Below, piece after piece: positions 23,880 to 32,373 of a stretch of DNA of 46,235 nucleotides. The notes under the pieces were generated by a model. The model was not told where the DNA came from, did no database searches, and was given only the letters and a program-made list of their open reading frames with translations. Origin of the DNA: Paenibacillus sp. MAEPY2 (lineage in GTDB: Bacteria; Bacillota; Bacilli; Paenibacillales; Paenibacillaceae); assembly GCF_000499205.1 (NCBI RefSeq), contig NZ_AWUK01000069.1, forward strand, positions 1-46,235. Reading direction: 5' to 3'. The position numbers and the translations under genes are program-made. Within the stretch, counting starts at the first letter, position 1; every line of letters starts with the position of its first letter.

Positions 23880-24246
23880 AATTCAGGATCAACATCGTTC
23901 TGGGGAGGATTTCAAATTCGTAGCGGGGGGAGGATATGTTCGGACCATTCCCAACGATTATTCAGCCTATCCCTATAAAACAGATGCCACGCTGAACGTT
24001 TGCATGCCAGCCATTCCCAGCATTCCGGACATGAATAATCAAGCCGTGCAAAAGCAAGTGGAGCAATTGACCGGTATTAATGTGAATTTTATTACACCGT
24101 CCGTTGGACAGGAGGCGGATGCCTTTACTCTGATGATCTCATCCGGCGAGCTTCCCGATATCATTATCAATCCCGAACGTTACCCTGGGGAGCTTGAGGC
24201 CGGATTGAATGATGGCGCTTATATGGATCTCACTGATTTTTTGTAA
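23880..24246 (+). pseudogene. Truncated extracellular solute-binding protein (ABC sugar uptake)
   Basis: The readable stretch NDYSAYPYKTDATLNVCMPA through ELEAGLNDGAYMDLTDFL is the mature N-terminal part of a family 1 sugar/oligosaccharide-binding lipoprotein (LipO-type, usually over 500 residues). The signal peptide and lipobox Cys are missing and there is no suitable in-frame start downstream of the promoter. A stop follows TDFL after only about 110 family residues. The out-of-frame ATG at 23936 after GGGGGAGG soon meets a stop. It is therefore a gene remnant with both ends lost. No permease genes remain nearby. Confidence 0.75.
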
Positions 24247-24293
24247 AAGGAGTATACTTCGGTTCGATCAAAGACTAATAGGAGTGATTTTAC

Positions 24294-26048
24294 ATGAATA
24301 AAGAGAAGATGATACAGATACCCCGCCCGGAATATCCTCGTCCTCAGTGGGTGCGGAGCAATTGGACCAATCTTAACGGAACCTGGCAGTTTGAAAAGGA
24401 TCATGGAAAAAGCGGAAAAGCACGCGGCTATGAGCAGTCCGAGCATCATCTCGCTGGAACGATCACCGTTCCGTTCTGCCCAGAAAGCAAGCTGTCCGGT
24501 GTGGCATATACCGATTTTATGGCGGCGGTATGGTATAAACGGGAATTCTCTATTCCAGATAACTGGATGAACGGACGCATTTTGCTTCATTTTGGCGCTG
24601 TTGATTATGAAGCGGAGATCTGGATCAACGGAAAAGCCGTTGGCAAGCATCGGGGAGGCTACTCACCCTTCCATTTTGACATCACATCCCATGTCTCATC
24701 GGGTACAAATGTAGTCACGGTGTATGCGGAAGATGATGTGCGTTCTGGGCGCCAGCCGCGAGGCAAACAGAGCGAACAATTCCATTCACATGGCTGTGAT
24801 TACACCCGGACTACGGGGATCTGGCAGACCGTTTGGCTGGAGCAGGTGCCAGAGGTGTATCTATCCGACATGAAAGTCGTCGCTGATCCGGATAATTCAT
24901 GCGTGCACCTGGAAGCGAATATATGCGGTAACGCTGCTGGAGGCGAACTGACTGCAAATGCCCGCTTTGAAGGAAAGGATGTTGGGTCGACAACGGCGGT
25001 TGTTCATGGTCCTTCGGTGAAGCTTATCGTTCCATTATCCGAGATCCATTTATGGGAGCCGGGGCATGCCAAACTGTATGATCTGGAACTGAAGCTGAAT
25101 AAACAGGATCAGACCAGCGATACGGTTGCTTCGTATTTTGGACTACGGACGGTAAGGCTGGATGGTATGGCGTTTCGTATCAATGAGAAATCCATTTTTC
25201 AGCGGCTCGTGCTGGATCAGGGATTTTACCCGGAAGGCATCTATACGGCACCCAGCGACGAGGACCTGCGCAAGGATATCGAAATCTCTATGGAGCTTGG
25301 CTTTAATGGGGCGAGATTGCATGAAAAGATGTTTGAGCCGCGTTTCCTGTATTGGGCTGACCAGCTAGGCTATCTGGTATGGGGAGAACATGCCAACTGG
25401 GGACTGGATATTACAACGACCGAAAGTCTGGCCCGGTTCCTGCCGGAATGGATGGAAGGTATGGAACGTGACTTCAATCATCCATCGCTTATCGGTTGGT
25501 GTCCGTTCAACGAAACATGGGATCGTGGTGGGACGCGTCAGGATAACGACGTGCTCCGTATTGTCTATGAGATGACTAAACGAATGGACCCGACACGTCC
25601 TGTCATTGATACCAGCGGTAACTTTCATGTGGTGACAGATATCTTCGATTTGCATGACTATGATCAGAATCCGGAAACGTTCCGTGCCAGATATGAACCG
25701 ATGAAAAGCGGCGGGGAAGTGTTCAATACGTTTCCGGAGCGGCAGACGTATGAAGGGCAGCCTTATTTTATCAGTGAGTACGGTGGTATCTGGTGGAACC
25801 CGGATCAGCAAGATGAGAATGCTTGGGGATATGGAGATAGACCCCAATCCGAAGAGGCTTTCATTGCGCGCTACGAGGGATTAACCAATGTCCTGCTGGA
25901 CCATCCAAAAATGTTCGGGTTTTGCTATACCCAGCTGTATGATGTGGAACAGGAAGTGAATGGACTGTACACCTATGACCGACGTCCCAAATTCGACCCG
26001 GAAACAATTCGTCGAATCAATTCCCGCAAGGCTGCTATCGAGGATTGA
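24294..26048 (+). CDS. Glycoside hydrolase family 2 enzyme (beta-galactosidase/glucuronidase superfamily)
   Basis: 584 residues, no signal peptide, so cytoplasmic. The N-terminal jelly roll (about 20-185) has the GH2 marks WTNLNGTWQFE and VWYKREFSIP, with GAVDYEAEIWINGKAVGKHRGGYSPF at 101-126. An Ig-like domain (187-285) leads to the TIM barrel. Acid/base Glu407 lies in CPFNETW and nucleophile Glu495 in FISEYGG. It lacks the C-terminal domains of LacZ. The start ATG follows TAGGAGTG. It follows the broken binding-protein gene under the cre-controlled promoter and precedes a secreted GH43. Together these suggest breakdown of arabinan- or galactan-type oligosaccharides; the exact glycosidic bond is not determinable. 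Confidence 0.9.
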   Translation: MNKEKMIQIPRPEYPRPQWVRSNWTNLNGTWQFEKDHGKSGKARGYEQSEHHLAGTITVPFCPESKLSGVAYTDFMAAVWYKREFSIPDNWMNGRILLHFGAVDYEAEIWINGKAVGKHRGGYSPFHFDITSHVSSGTNVVTVYAEDDVRSGRQPRGKQSEQFHSHGCDYTRTTGIWQTVWLEQVPEVYLSDMKVVADPDNSCVHLEANICGNAAGGELTANARFEGKDVGSTTAVVHGPSVKLIVPLSEIHLWEPGHAKLYDLELKLNKQDQTSDTVASYFGLRTVRLDGMAFRINEKSIFQRLVLDQGFYPEGIYTAPSDEDLRKDIEISMELGFNGARLHEKMFEPRFLYWADQLGYLVWGEHANWGLDITTTESLARFLPEWMEGMERDFNHPSLIGWCPFNETWDRGGTRQDNDVLRIVYEMTKRMDPTRPVIDTSGNFHVVTDIFDLHDYDQNPETFRARYEPMKSGGEVFNTFPERQTYEGQPYFISEYGGIWWNPDQQDENAWGYGDRPQSEEAFIARYEGLTNVLLDHPKMFGFCYTQLYDVEQEVNGLYTYDRRPKFDPETIRRINSRKAAIED

Positions 26049-26110
26049 ACGTTGAAGGGTTAGTTACGTGCTTGATTCATAATCCGATAGGAGAGGGAGC
26101 GTGACTGTAG

Positions 26111-27511
26111 ATGAAAATCATGAATTACAGGAGCAAATTGTTGCTGGCCTTATGTGCATTTCTTATTTTTCCAATGGGACAGACGACACATGCAGCTACC
26201 GTTCAGAACAACTTCTATAATGTGGTGATGCAGGATGGAGCTGATCCATGGGTTTACAAGCACACAGACGGATTCTACTATTTCACCAAAACGACAGGCG
26301 GAGACGTTACCATCTGGAAGTCAGCACAATTAACAACCGTTGATGCGGCTCCAACCACGGTTGTAAATACCGGCTGCTGCGGCATCTGGGCCCCTGAGCT
26401 TCATTACATCAACGGTGCATGGTATATCTATTATGCCAAGGATGATGGAGATAACGTCAATCACCGCATGTATGTTATGGAGAATACATCAGCTGATCCT
26501 ACACAGGGAACCTGGCAATACAAAGGACAGATTACGGACCCAACCAACAAATGGGCCATCGACGGGACGGTATTACAGGTGAACGGACAGCTCTACTTCA
26601 TCTGGTCGGGATGGGAAGGAGATACGAATGTACGGCAGAATCTGTATATTGCCCATATGAGCAATCCCTGGACCATCGATTCGAATCGTGTGGAGATTGC
26701 TCGACCAACCTACGCCTGGGAAACCAATCATTCTCCGAATGTAAATGAAGGACCGCAGGTAATCGTTCGAAATGGTGTAATCAGTCTTGTGTACTCGGCA
26801 AGTGGCAGCTGGACCAATGATTATTGTCTGGGGCTTATTACTGCCAGCACCTCAAGCAATTTGCTGAATCCGGCATCCTGGAGCAAACGCAGTCAGCCTA
26901 TCTTCCAATCCGGTAACGGCCTTTACGGCCCGGGTCATCATTCCTTTACCAAGTCTCCTGACGGGACCGAGGACTGGATCATGTACCACACAGCAAAATT
27001 CAATAATTCCGGATGGAATCGAGAAATCCGCATACAGAAGTTCACCTGGAATGCCGACAATACCCCGAATTTGGGTGCACCTGTGAATCCCAATGTTCCT
27101 ATTGCCTTGCCTTCGGGAGAAAAGCCGGTCGTTCGATATGAAGGAGAAGAGGGAACTTATGGCGGGATCGCTTACGCTTCCCAAAGTCCTTCCGGTTCAG
27201 GAGGCATGAAAGCTGGACATATTGATACTGCGGACAGCTATGTGGAATTTAACGTCAATGCAGCGACTGCTGGCCAGTATATTCTTCTGGCGAGGACGGC
27301 GAATGGCACCGCAGATGGCAACTGGTCCAACCTGCTGCTGAGTGTAAATGGAGGCACGGCCAGCCCTTTCTACATCACGAACAAGGGATGGGAGAACTGG
27401 GGACTGTCAACAGCGAGAATTCAGCTGAAGGCCGGTGTGAACAAAATTCGCTTCTCCAAAGGTGAAGGATATGGAGAACTGGACTTTTTTGATATCAAAC
27501 CTGCAAATTAG
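26111..27511 (+). CDS. Secreted GH43 glycosidase with C-terminal carbohydrate-binding module
   Basis: 466 residues. A signal peptide covers residues 1-28 (basic start, hydrophobic LLALCAFLIF, likely cut after THAA). The five-bladed GH43 domain spans about 35-315, with catalytic base Asp45 (GADPWVY), pKa-modulating Asp151 (AIDGTVL) and acid Glu213 (NVNEGPQVI). GIWAPELHYINGAWYIYY (91-108) is typical. From about 322 a CBM6/35-like beta-sandwich starts VRYEGEEGTYGG and ends ELDFFDIKPAN. GH43 enzymes cleave arabinan, arabinoxylan or xylan from outside the cell. The gene is followed by a terminator. A second GH43 in the locus survives only as the frameshifted fusion at 22588. Confidence 0.92.
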   Translation: MKIMNYRSKLLLALCAFLIFPMGQTTHAATVQNNFYNVVMQDGADPWVYKHTDGFYYFTKTTGGDVTIWKSAQLTTVDAAPTTVVNTGCCGIWAPELHYINGAWYIYYAKDDGDNVNHRMYVMENTSADPTQGTWQYKGQITDPTNKWAIDGTVLQVNGQLYFIWSGWEGDTNVRQNLYIAHMSNPWTIDSNRVEIARPTYAWETNHSPNVNEGPQVIVRNGVISLVYSASGSWTNDYCLGLITASTSSNLLNPASWSKRSQPIFQSGNGLYGPGHHSFTKSPDGTEDWIMYHTAKFNNSGWNREIRIQKFTWNADNTPNLGAPVNPNVPIALPSGEKPVVRYEGEEGTYGGIAYASQSPSGSGGMKAGHIDTADSYVEFNVNAATAGQYILLARTANGTADGNWSNLLLSVNGGTASPFYITNKGWENWGLSTARIQLKAGVNKIRFSKGEGYGELDFFDIKPAN

Positions 27512-27530
27512 AAAATTATAATACGATCCC

Positions 27531-27570
27531 AACCCTGCCAGTATCCCATGTGGACCTTGGCGGGGTTTTA
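27531..27570 (+). terminator. Terminator after GH43 gene
   Basis: CCCTGCCA (27533-27540) pairs with TGGCGGGG (27558-27565), followed by TTTTAATG. A weak T-run but a GC-rich stem. Confidence 0.65.
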
Positions 27571-27597
27571 ATGTTTTAAAATTGAAACTTCATTCCA

Positions 27598-27619
27598 TTC
27601 ATATTCAGTTCATAAAAGT
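27598..27619. promoter_or_regulatory. Two-unit TTCAT direct repeat upstream of ABC exporter
   Basis: TTCATATTCAG TTCATAAAAGT: two TTCAT half-sites 11 bp apart, as for OmpR/PhoB-type regulators. The first 16 bp are identical to the repeat at 34974. A TATAAA -10 lies at 27635. The RR/HK pair encoded downstream, or a related one, may act here. Confidence 0.5.
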
Positions 27620-27660
27620 ACGTTATTCTTCCCCTATAAACGATATGGGAGGAACCACAA

Positions 27661-28701
27661 TTGAACAATACAGAGCAAAGAGCAACAGGCAATGACCTTG
27701 GAGAATGGGCGATCGAAGCACAAGGACTCGTGAAAACGTTTGGAGATAAACATGCAGTGGATGGTGTGAATCTGAATGTAAAGGCGGGTACAATCTACGG
27801 CGTACTGGGTCCAAATGGAGCAGGGAAAACAACAACGATTCGTATGCTGGGCACGCTGCTTCGGCCAGATGGAGGATCGGCCAAAATATTTGGCCATGAT
27901 GTGGTGAAGGAGTCACATATCGCACGCCAGCTGATTGGACTCACAGGACAATATGCATCCGTTGACGAGTCACTTAGTGCCAACGAAAACTTGATGATAT
28001 TTTCACGGCTTCTGGGCCTTGGCCGCGCAGAATCCAAACGCAAGACAGCTGAGCTTCTCGAAGAATTCGGCTTGACGGAAGCAGCGAAACGTCCGATCAA
28101 AGGGTTCTCGGGAGGGATGCGCCGCCGTCTGGATCTGGCCGCAAGCCTTATTGCTCAGCCGCCGCTGATCTTTCTGGATGAACCGACGACGGGACTGGAT
28201 CCACGGACACGTGCCCAGATGTGGAATACGATCCGGCAGTTGGTCAAAACAGGTTCAACAGTGCTTCTGACGACACAATACCTTGATGAAGCAGATCAAC
28301 TTGCCGATCGTGTTGCCGTAATCGATCAGGGTCATGTTGTGGCAGAGGGCACGGTGGATGATTTGAAATCTTCAGTTGGTACTGCATCACTTCAGCTGCG
28401 CATCCAGGAACCGACACGGATTGAACACGCTCGGCAGATTGTGGAGCAGATCCTTCGGACAGAATCCAGTGTATCGGCGGAAGCAGGGAAGATTACTGCA
28501 CCTATGGCGAATGCGAATATTGCAGCAGATCTGCTGATCGCCTTCCGTTCCGCAGGCATTGATCTGGCAGAGATGAGTGTCCAGAAGCCTACACTTGATG
28601 AAGTGTTTCTGACCATTACAGGCCAAGATGCGAGTGGTCATGCGTCTCAAACATCTGAAGAATCTCAACAATCAAATGCAGTGAAGGAGTTGCGAGCATG
28701 A
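27661..28701 (+). CDS. ABC exporter ATPase, DrrA/daunorubicin-resistance type
   Basis: 346 residues. Walker A GPNGAGKTT is near 52-60, the Q-loop near GQYAS, the signature FSGGMRRRLD near 143-152 and Walker B LIFLDEPTTGLD near 168-179. The C-terminal extension (about 240-330) with PTLDEVFLTITG is typical of DrrA-type ATPases. The start is TTG at 27661 after GGGAGGAACC. It partners the permease downstream with a 4-bp overlap (ATGA). These exporters carry drugs, lipids or peptides outward. The same-strand regulator/kinase pair following at 29644 suggests an envelope-stress or drug-sensing detoxification module. Confidence 0.93.
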   Translation: MNNTEQRATGNDLGEWAIEAQGLVKTFGDKHAVDGVNLNVKAGTIYGVLGPNGAGKTTTIRMLGTLLRPDGGSAKIFGHDVVKESHIARQLIGLTGQYASVDESLSANENLMIFSRLLGLGRAESKRKTAELLEEFGLTEAAKRPIKGFSGGMRRRLDLAASLIAQPPLIFLDEPTTGLDPRTRAQMWNTIRQLVKTGSTVLLTTQYLDEADQLADRVAVIDQGHVVAEGTVDDLKSSVGTASLQLRIQEPTRIEHARQIVEQILRTESSVSAEAGKITAPMANANIAADLLIAFRSAGIDLAEMSVQKPTLDEVFLTITGQDASGHASQTSEESQQSNAVKELRA

Positions 28702-29513
28702 ACAGTACAATAGCGAAACAAAACCCAAGTCGGAAGCTGAGAAAATACACAAGCTTTGGGCAAACCGTCCGGAATTCCTTGACGATGGCTTATCGTGGGA
28801 TTTTGAAGGTTCGGCGTACACCAGAGCAGTTATTTGATGTTACACTACAGCCGATCATTTTCACCTTGATGTTTACGTACATTTTTGGCGGTGCGATCTC
28901 GGGAAATATTCAAGCTTATTTGTTGGTTATTATTCCGGGTATACTGGTGCAGACGGTAATTACAAGCTCCGTTGTTACGGGGGTGCAATTGCGTGAGGAT
29001 ATGGATAAAGGGGTATTCGACCGGTTCAAATCGCTGCCTATAGCTCGTATTGCGCCACTGGCTGGAGCATTGCTGGCAGACACGATTCGATATACCATTG
29101 CAACGTTCGTTACCTTTACGATTGGCTATTTATTGGGATATAGCCCTGCAGGTGGACTAGGTCATGTCGCTTTGGCAGGATTGCTGGTCATTATATGCGC
29201 TTGGGCAATCAGTTGGATATTTGCTTTTCTTGGTGTTATTGCTCGTACAGCTTCCAGTGTACAGGGGATTTCTATGCTCGTGCTGTTTCCGCTCACCTTT
29301 GCTTCGAACGCTTTCGTTCCGGTAGATACGATGCCGAATTGGCTTCAGTGGGTTGTCAATGTCAATCCGATATCACATCTGGTCTCGGCTGTACGGGAGT
29401 TGGCGAATCAAGGGACAATGGGAACCGATCTGGTGACTAGCCTTGCCGGAGCTGCGGTTATTGTAGCCATTTTTGCGCCATTGACCGTACGGGCATATAT
29501 GCGTAGAACATAA
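28698..29513 (+). CDS. ABC-2 type permease, DrrB-like
   Basis: 271 residues with six hydrophobic segments. A cytoplasmic N-terminus contains the RTPEQLFDVTLQPIIFTLMFTYIFGG stretch in parts typical of DrrB. FKSLPIARIAPL near 112-123 is the family cytoplasmic loop, and GISMLVLFPLTFASNAFVP near 191-209 is the signature region. It overlaps the ATPase stop by 4 bp, so translation is coupled. Together they form a two-component exporter (two ATPase and two permease subunits expected). Confidence 0.92.
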   Translation: MNSTIAKQNPSRKLRKYTSFGQTVRNSLTMAYRGILKVRRTPEQLFDVTLQPIIFTLMFTYIFGGAISGNIQAYLLVIIPGILVQTVITSSVVTGVQLREDMDKGVFDRFKSLPIARIAPLAGALLADTIRYTIATFVTFTIGYLLGYSPAGGLGHVALAGLLVIICAWAISWIFAFLGVIARTASSVQGISMLVLFPLTFASNAFVPVDTMPNWLQWVVNVNPISHLVSAVRELANQGTMGTDLVTSLAGAAVIVAIFAPLTVRAYMRRT

Positions 29514-29643
29514 TTGAAAGTCATGAAATTTTGCTGAAACGTGTTGGATGTCAGGAAAGAGACGTATGCCCGCAGGGTATAAGGTCTCCTTCTTGACAGA
29601 ATGTGAAGTATAAGGCAAGGTTGAAAAAATGGAGGTGGTCACA

Positions 29644-30318
29644 TTGACAAGCATATTGGTTGTTGATGACGACCCGCATATCCGAGAGCTGGTAGGACAT
29701 TTTTTGCAGCAGGAAGGTTTGCATGTAATCGAGGCTGTTGACGGACTGGATGCACTGCGATTACTCGCTGACCATAAGGTCGACCTGGTCGTTCTCGATA
29801 TTATGATGCCGGGTATGGATGGATGGGAGCTGTGTCGTCAGTTGAGGCAGCAGACGGATCTGCCGCTCCTGATGTTAACGGCAAAAGGGGAAACTTCGCA
29901 GATCATTAAAGGATTTACACTTGGGACGGATGATTATTTAGTGAAGCCTTTTGACCCGCTGGTACTGGTCGCACGGGTGAAGGCTTTGTTGAAACGATAT
30001 CGTATTATGACTTCACAAGTGATACCCCTTGGAGAACTTGTTCTGCGGCGTGATACGTATGAGTGCAAGCAGGGGGATCAGGATATTGTGTTGCCACGCA
30101 AGGAATTTGAACTGTTGTTTACTCTTGCGAGTTATCCTGGCAAGACCTTTACCCGGGATCAGTTAATCGAAAAGATCTGGGGTTATGATTATGAAGGGGA
30201 CGAGAGAACGATTGATGTGCATATCAAGCGTCTTCGTGAACGGTTTCCGGAGGAAGAGCATGCTTTCGTCATTCGTACCATGCGAGGTTTGGGCTATCGT
30301 CTGGAGGTAAGGCAATGA
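29644..30318 (+). CDS. OmpR/PhoB-family response regulator (RR1)
   Basis: 224 residues from TTG at 29644, which has GGAGGTGG upstream; the ATG at 29629 would place the ribosome site inside the gene. The receiver domain has DDD (8-10), phospho-acceptor Asp52 (LDIMMPGMDG) and Lys in DDYLVKPFDP. The C-terminal winged helix ends GLGYRLEVRQ. It follows the ABC exporter by about 130 bp and overlaps the kinase by 4 bp. Probably it activates the exporter operon through TTCAT repeats at 27598. Confidence 0.93.
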   Translation: MTSILVVDDDPHIRELVGHFLQQEGLHVIEAVDGLDALRLLADHKVDLVVLDIMMPGMDGWELCRQLRQQTDLPLLMLTAKGETSQIIKGFTLGTDDYLVKPFDPLVLVARVKALLKRYRIMTSQVIPLGELVLRRDTYECKQGDQDIVLPRKEFELLFTLASYPGKTFTRDQLIEKIWGYDYEGDERTIDVHIKRLRERFPEEEHAFVIRTMRGLGYRLEVRQ

Positions 30319-31391
30319 AGCAGGGGCCCGGATTTCTTCATGTTGCCAGAAATTTCATTCTGGTATCTCTGGCCCTGTTTGCCTGCTGGACAGCGGCATT
30401 CTACATTACCAAGAGTGTGTATGCCTATATTTCGTGGAATCCGCATGATTTGATTAGTTTACTCATCAATGCCATGCTCGGATTTATTTTTTTTGGATTA
30501 TTCATTGTCATTATCGGCCCGCTGGTCAAAGGTAGGGAATATGACTTCCTACACGAGATGATTCAGGCGTTAAGAAGTATTTCCCGTGGCGATTTTCGTG
30601 TAAATCTGGATTCGGCTTATGTGAAAAGAAACGGAAGGCCAGGACATAATCATCCGTTAGCCGAGCTGGTAGATAGTATTAACGATATGGCAGCGAACCT
30701 CAAAGTGATGGAAGATCTGCGTCAGGAGTTCATTTCGAACGTTTCACATGAGATCGGATCACCGCTCACGTCAATCAGCGGGTTCGCCAGAGCGTTGAAA
30801 AATAAAGATATGGATCAGGAGAAACGGGAAAAGTATCTGACGATCATTGAGACGGAATGTGTCCGTTTGTCCAGACTCAGTGATAATTTGATGAAACTTG
30901 CCGTTCTGGATTCATCCGAGCATGCCTCTCATAAAACATCTTACCGATTGGATCGGCAGCTGGTGACTCTTGTTCTGGCTTGCGAACCCCAATGGGATGA
31001 TAAAAAAATTGATATGAACGTAGAGCTGGAAGAAGTTGAAATTTTTGCTGACGAGGACTTGATGATTCAGTTGTGGATTAACCTGATTCATAATGCAATC
31101 AAGTTCACACCAGAAGGTGGAACGATTGGTATTTTCCTAACGCAGAGTGAAGACAAGGTCAGTGTTCGCATTACGGACAGTGGTCCCGGTATCACCAAAC
31201 AGGATCAGCTTCGCATATTCGAACGGTTCTACAAGGTGGATCAATCCCGTACACGTTCCATGGGAGGCAGTGGGCTGGGCTTATCCATCGTGCATAAGAT
31301 TGTGGAGATGCATGATGGCACCGTCTCTGTGTTTAGTGAACCGGGAGAAGGTGCGACATTCACGGTACAACTTCCGGCCCATTCAGCCTAA
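30315..31391 (+). CDS. Sensor histidine kinase with very short extracellular loop (HK1)
   Basis: 358 residues. Two N-terminal helices (about 14-34 and 47-71) are joined by a loop of only about 12-15 residues, the plan of intramembrane-sensing kinases that work with ABC exporters. A HAMP-like region (about 71-130) leads to the dimerisation helix with His145 in VSHEIGSPLTS. The catalytic domain has N box INLIHNAIKF, G1 DSGPGI and G2 GGSGLGLSIV. Serine replaces the usual Thr in HExxTP (here HEIGSP). It is translationally coupled to RR1. The signal may be the state of the adjacent exporter or a membrane-active compound. Confidence 0.9.
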   Translation: MKQGPGFLHVARNFILVSLALFACWTAAFYITKSVYAYISWNPHDLISLLINAMLGFIFFGLFIVIIGPLVKGREYDFLHEMIQALRSISRGDFRVNLDSAYVKRNGRPGHNHPLAELVDSINDMAANLKVMEDLRQEFISNVSHEIGSPLTSISGFARALKNKDMDQEKREKYLTIIETECVRLSRLSDNLMKLAVLDSSEHASHKTSYRLDRQLVTLVLACEPQWDDKKIDMNVELEEVEIFADEDLMIQLWINLIHNAIKFTPEGGTIGIFLTQSEDKVSVRITDSGPGITKQDQLRIFERFYKVDQSRTRSMGGSGLGLSIVHKIVEMHDGTVSVFSEPGEGATFTVQLPAHSA

Positions 31392-31402
31392 AAAGAATGC
31401 CA

Positions 31403-31447
31403 TAAAGGGTAATCGATGGACATTGTCTGTCAATTACCCCTTTTATT
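31403..31447 (+). terminator. Terminator after RR1-HK1
   Basis: AAAGGGTAAT (31404-31413) pairs with ATTACCCCTTTT, with inner GACA/TGTC pairing and a T-rich tail. Confidence 0.7.
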
Positions 31448-31540
31448 TCAATGAATTCGGCTTTTTTTGTACAAAATAAGAGATACAAGTGATAATTTCA
31501 CAGGGAAGCCAAACACATAAGGTCGTAAGGAGTGGGCAAT

Positions 31541-32284
31541 GTGCTGATATCTTCTACTCACCAAAAGCGTCTGACTGACATAATGAATTCATTCCCGATA
31601 CAGCCAAAGTATACAAAAGCACAACTGCTGATTAATGATCTGAAATTAAGCTCTTCAGGAGAGATTGAGATATTCTATTCTCCGCATAATGAATATATCA
31701 ATCCTTCCGCAAAAGTCATGCTTGTGGGCATCACACCAGGTTGGCAACAGATGGAGATTGCTTATAGAACGGCCATCCAAGCTCTGAAGGAACATCATTC
31801 ATACGAACAAGCCTGTAAAGAAGCCAAAATAGCGGCAAGAATGGCCGGCTCCATGCGTACCAACTTGATTCAAATGCTCCAGGAGATAGGGCTGCATGAC
31901 TACTTAACAGTGCCCCATGTGCAAAGGCTTTTTGGAGCAGACTGTACATTGTTACATACAACTTCCCTGATTCGATATCCGGTCTTCGTGAATAAGCAAA
32001 ATTACAATGGACACCAGCCTTCCATTACTAAAAATGAATTTCTGTATGAAGCCATACTTGAGTCTTTTCTTCCAGAATTGGAACAGCTGAAGCATCCTCT
32101 TATTATTCCATTAGGAAAGTCGGTGGAGGCTGTACTTCATCAATTGCTTGATGAACATCGGATAGACAATGGAAAAATTTTATGGGGATTCCCTCATCCA
32201 TCTGGTGCCAATGGCTCTCGTGTGACACAGTTTCTTCATAACAAGGCGGGGATGCAGAACATTTTGAGGGGATGGCGTGATTAA
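31541..32284 (+). CDS. Uracil-DNA glycosylase superfamily-like protein
   Basis: About 247 residues from GTG at 31541, supported by AAGGAG eight bases upstream (GTG at 31532 would overlap that site). The fold marks of the UDG superfamily are VMLVGITPGWQQ near 62-73, in the position of motif A, and LWGFPHPSGANGSR near 215-228, in the position of motif B (HPS). Between them lies the TTSLIRYPVF strand. There is no catalytic Asp/Asn pattern that I can place with confidence, so glycosylase activity is uncertain. A single gene, between two regulator/kinase pairs, with no sign of operon membership. Confidence 0.7.
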   Translation: MLISSTHQKRLTDIMNSFPIQPKYTKAQLLINDLKLSSSGEIEIFYSPHNEYINPSAKVMLVGITPGWQQMEIAYRTAIQALKEHHSYEQACKEAKIAARMAGSMRTNLIQMLQEIGLHDYLTVPHVQRLFGADCTLLHTTSLIRYPVFVNKQNYNGHQPSITKNEFLYEAILESFLPELEQLKHPLIIPLGKSVEAVLHQLLDEHRIDNGKILWGFPHPSGANGSRVTQFLHNKAGMQNILRGWRD

Positions 32285-32373
32285 ATTTCTTACGTGCTTC
32301 TTGCTTTTTACAAATTCAATAATAGTATAATGATTACGACTACATGACATGGAAACAGGAAAAGAGGAAACAA

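Noticed and set aside
23842..23880. TTG start for the binding-protein remnant inside the promoter region
   Set aside because: The codon lies in the -35/-10 spacer, upstream of the transcription start, so it cannot be used from this promoter.
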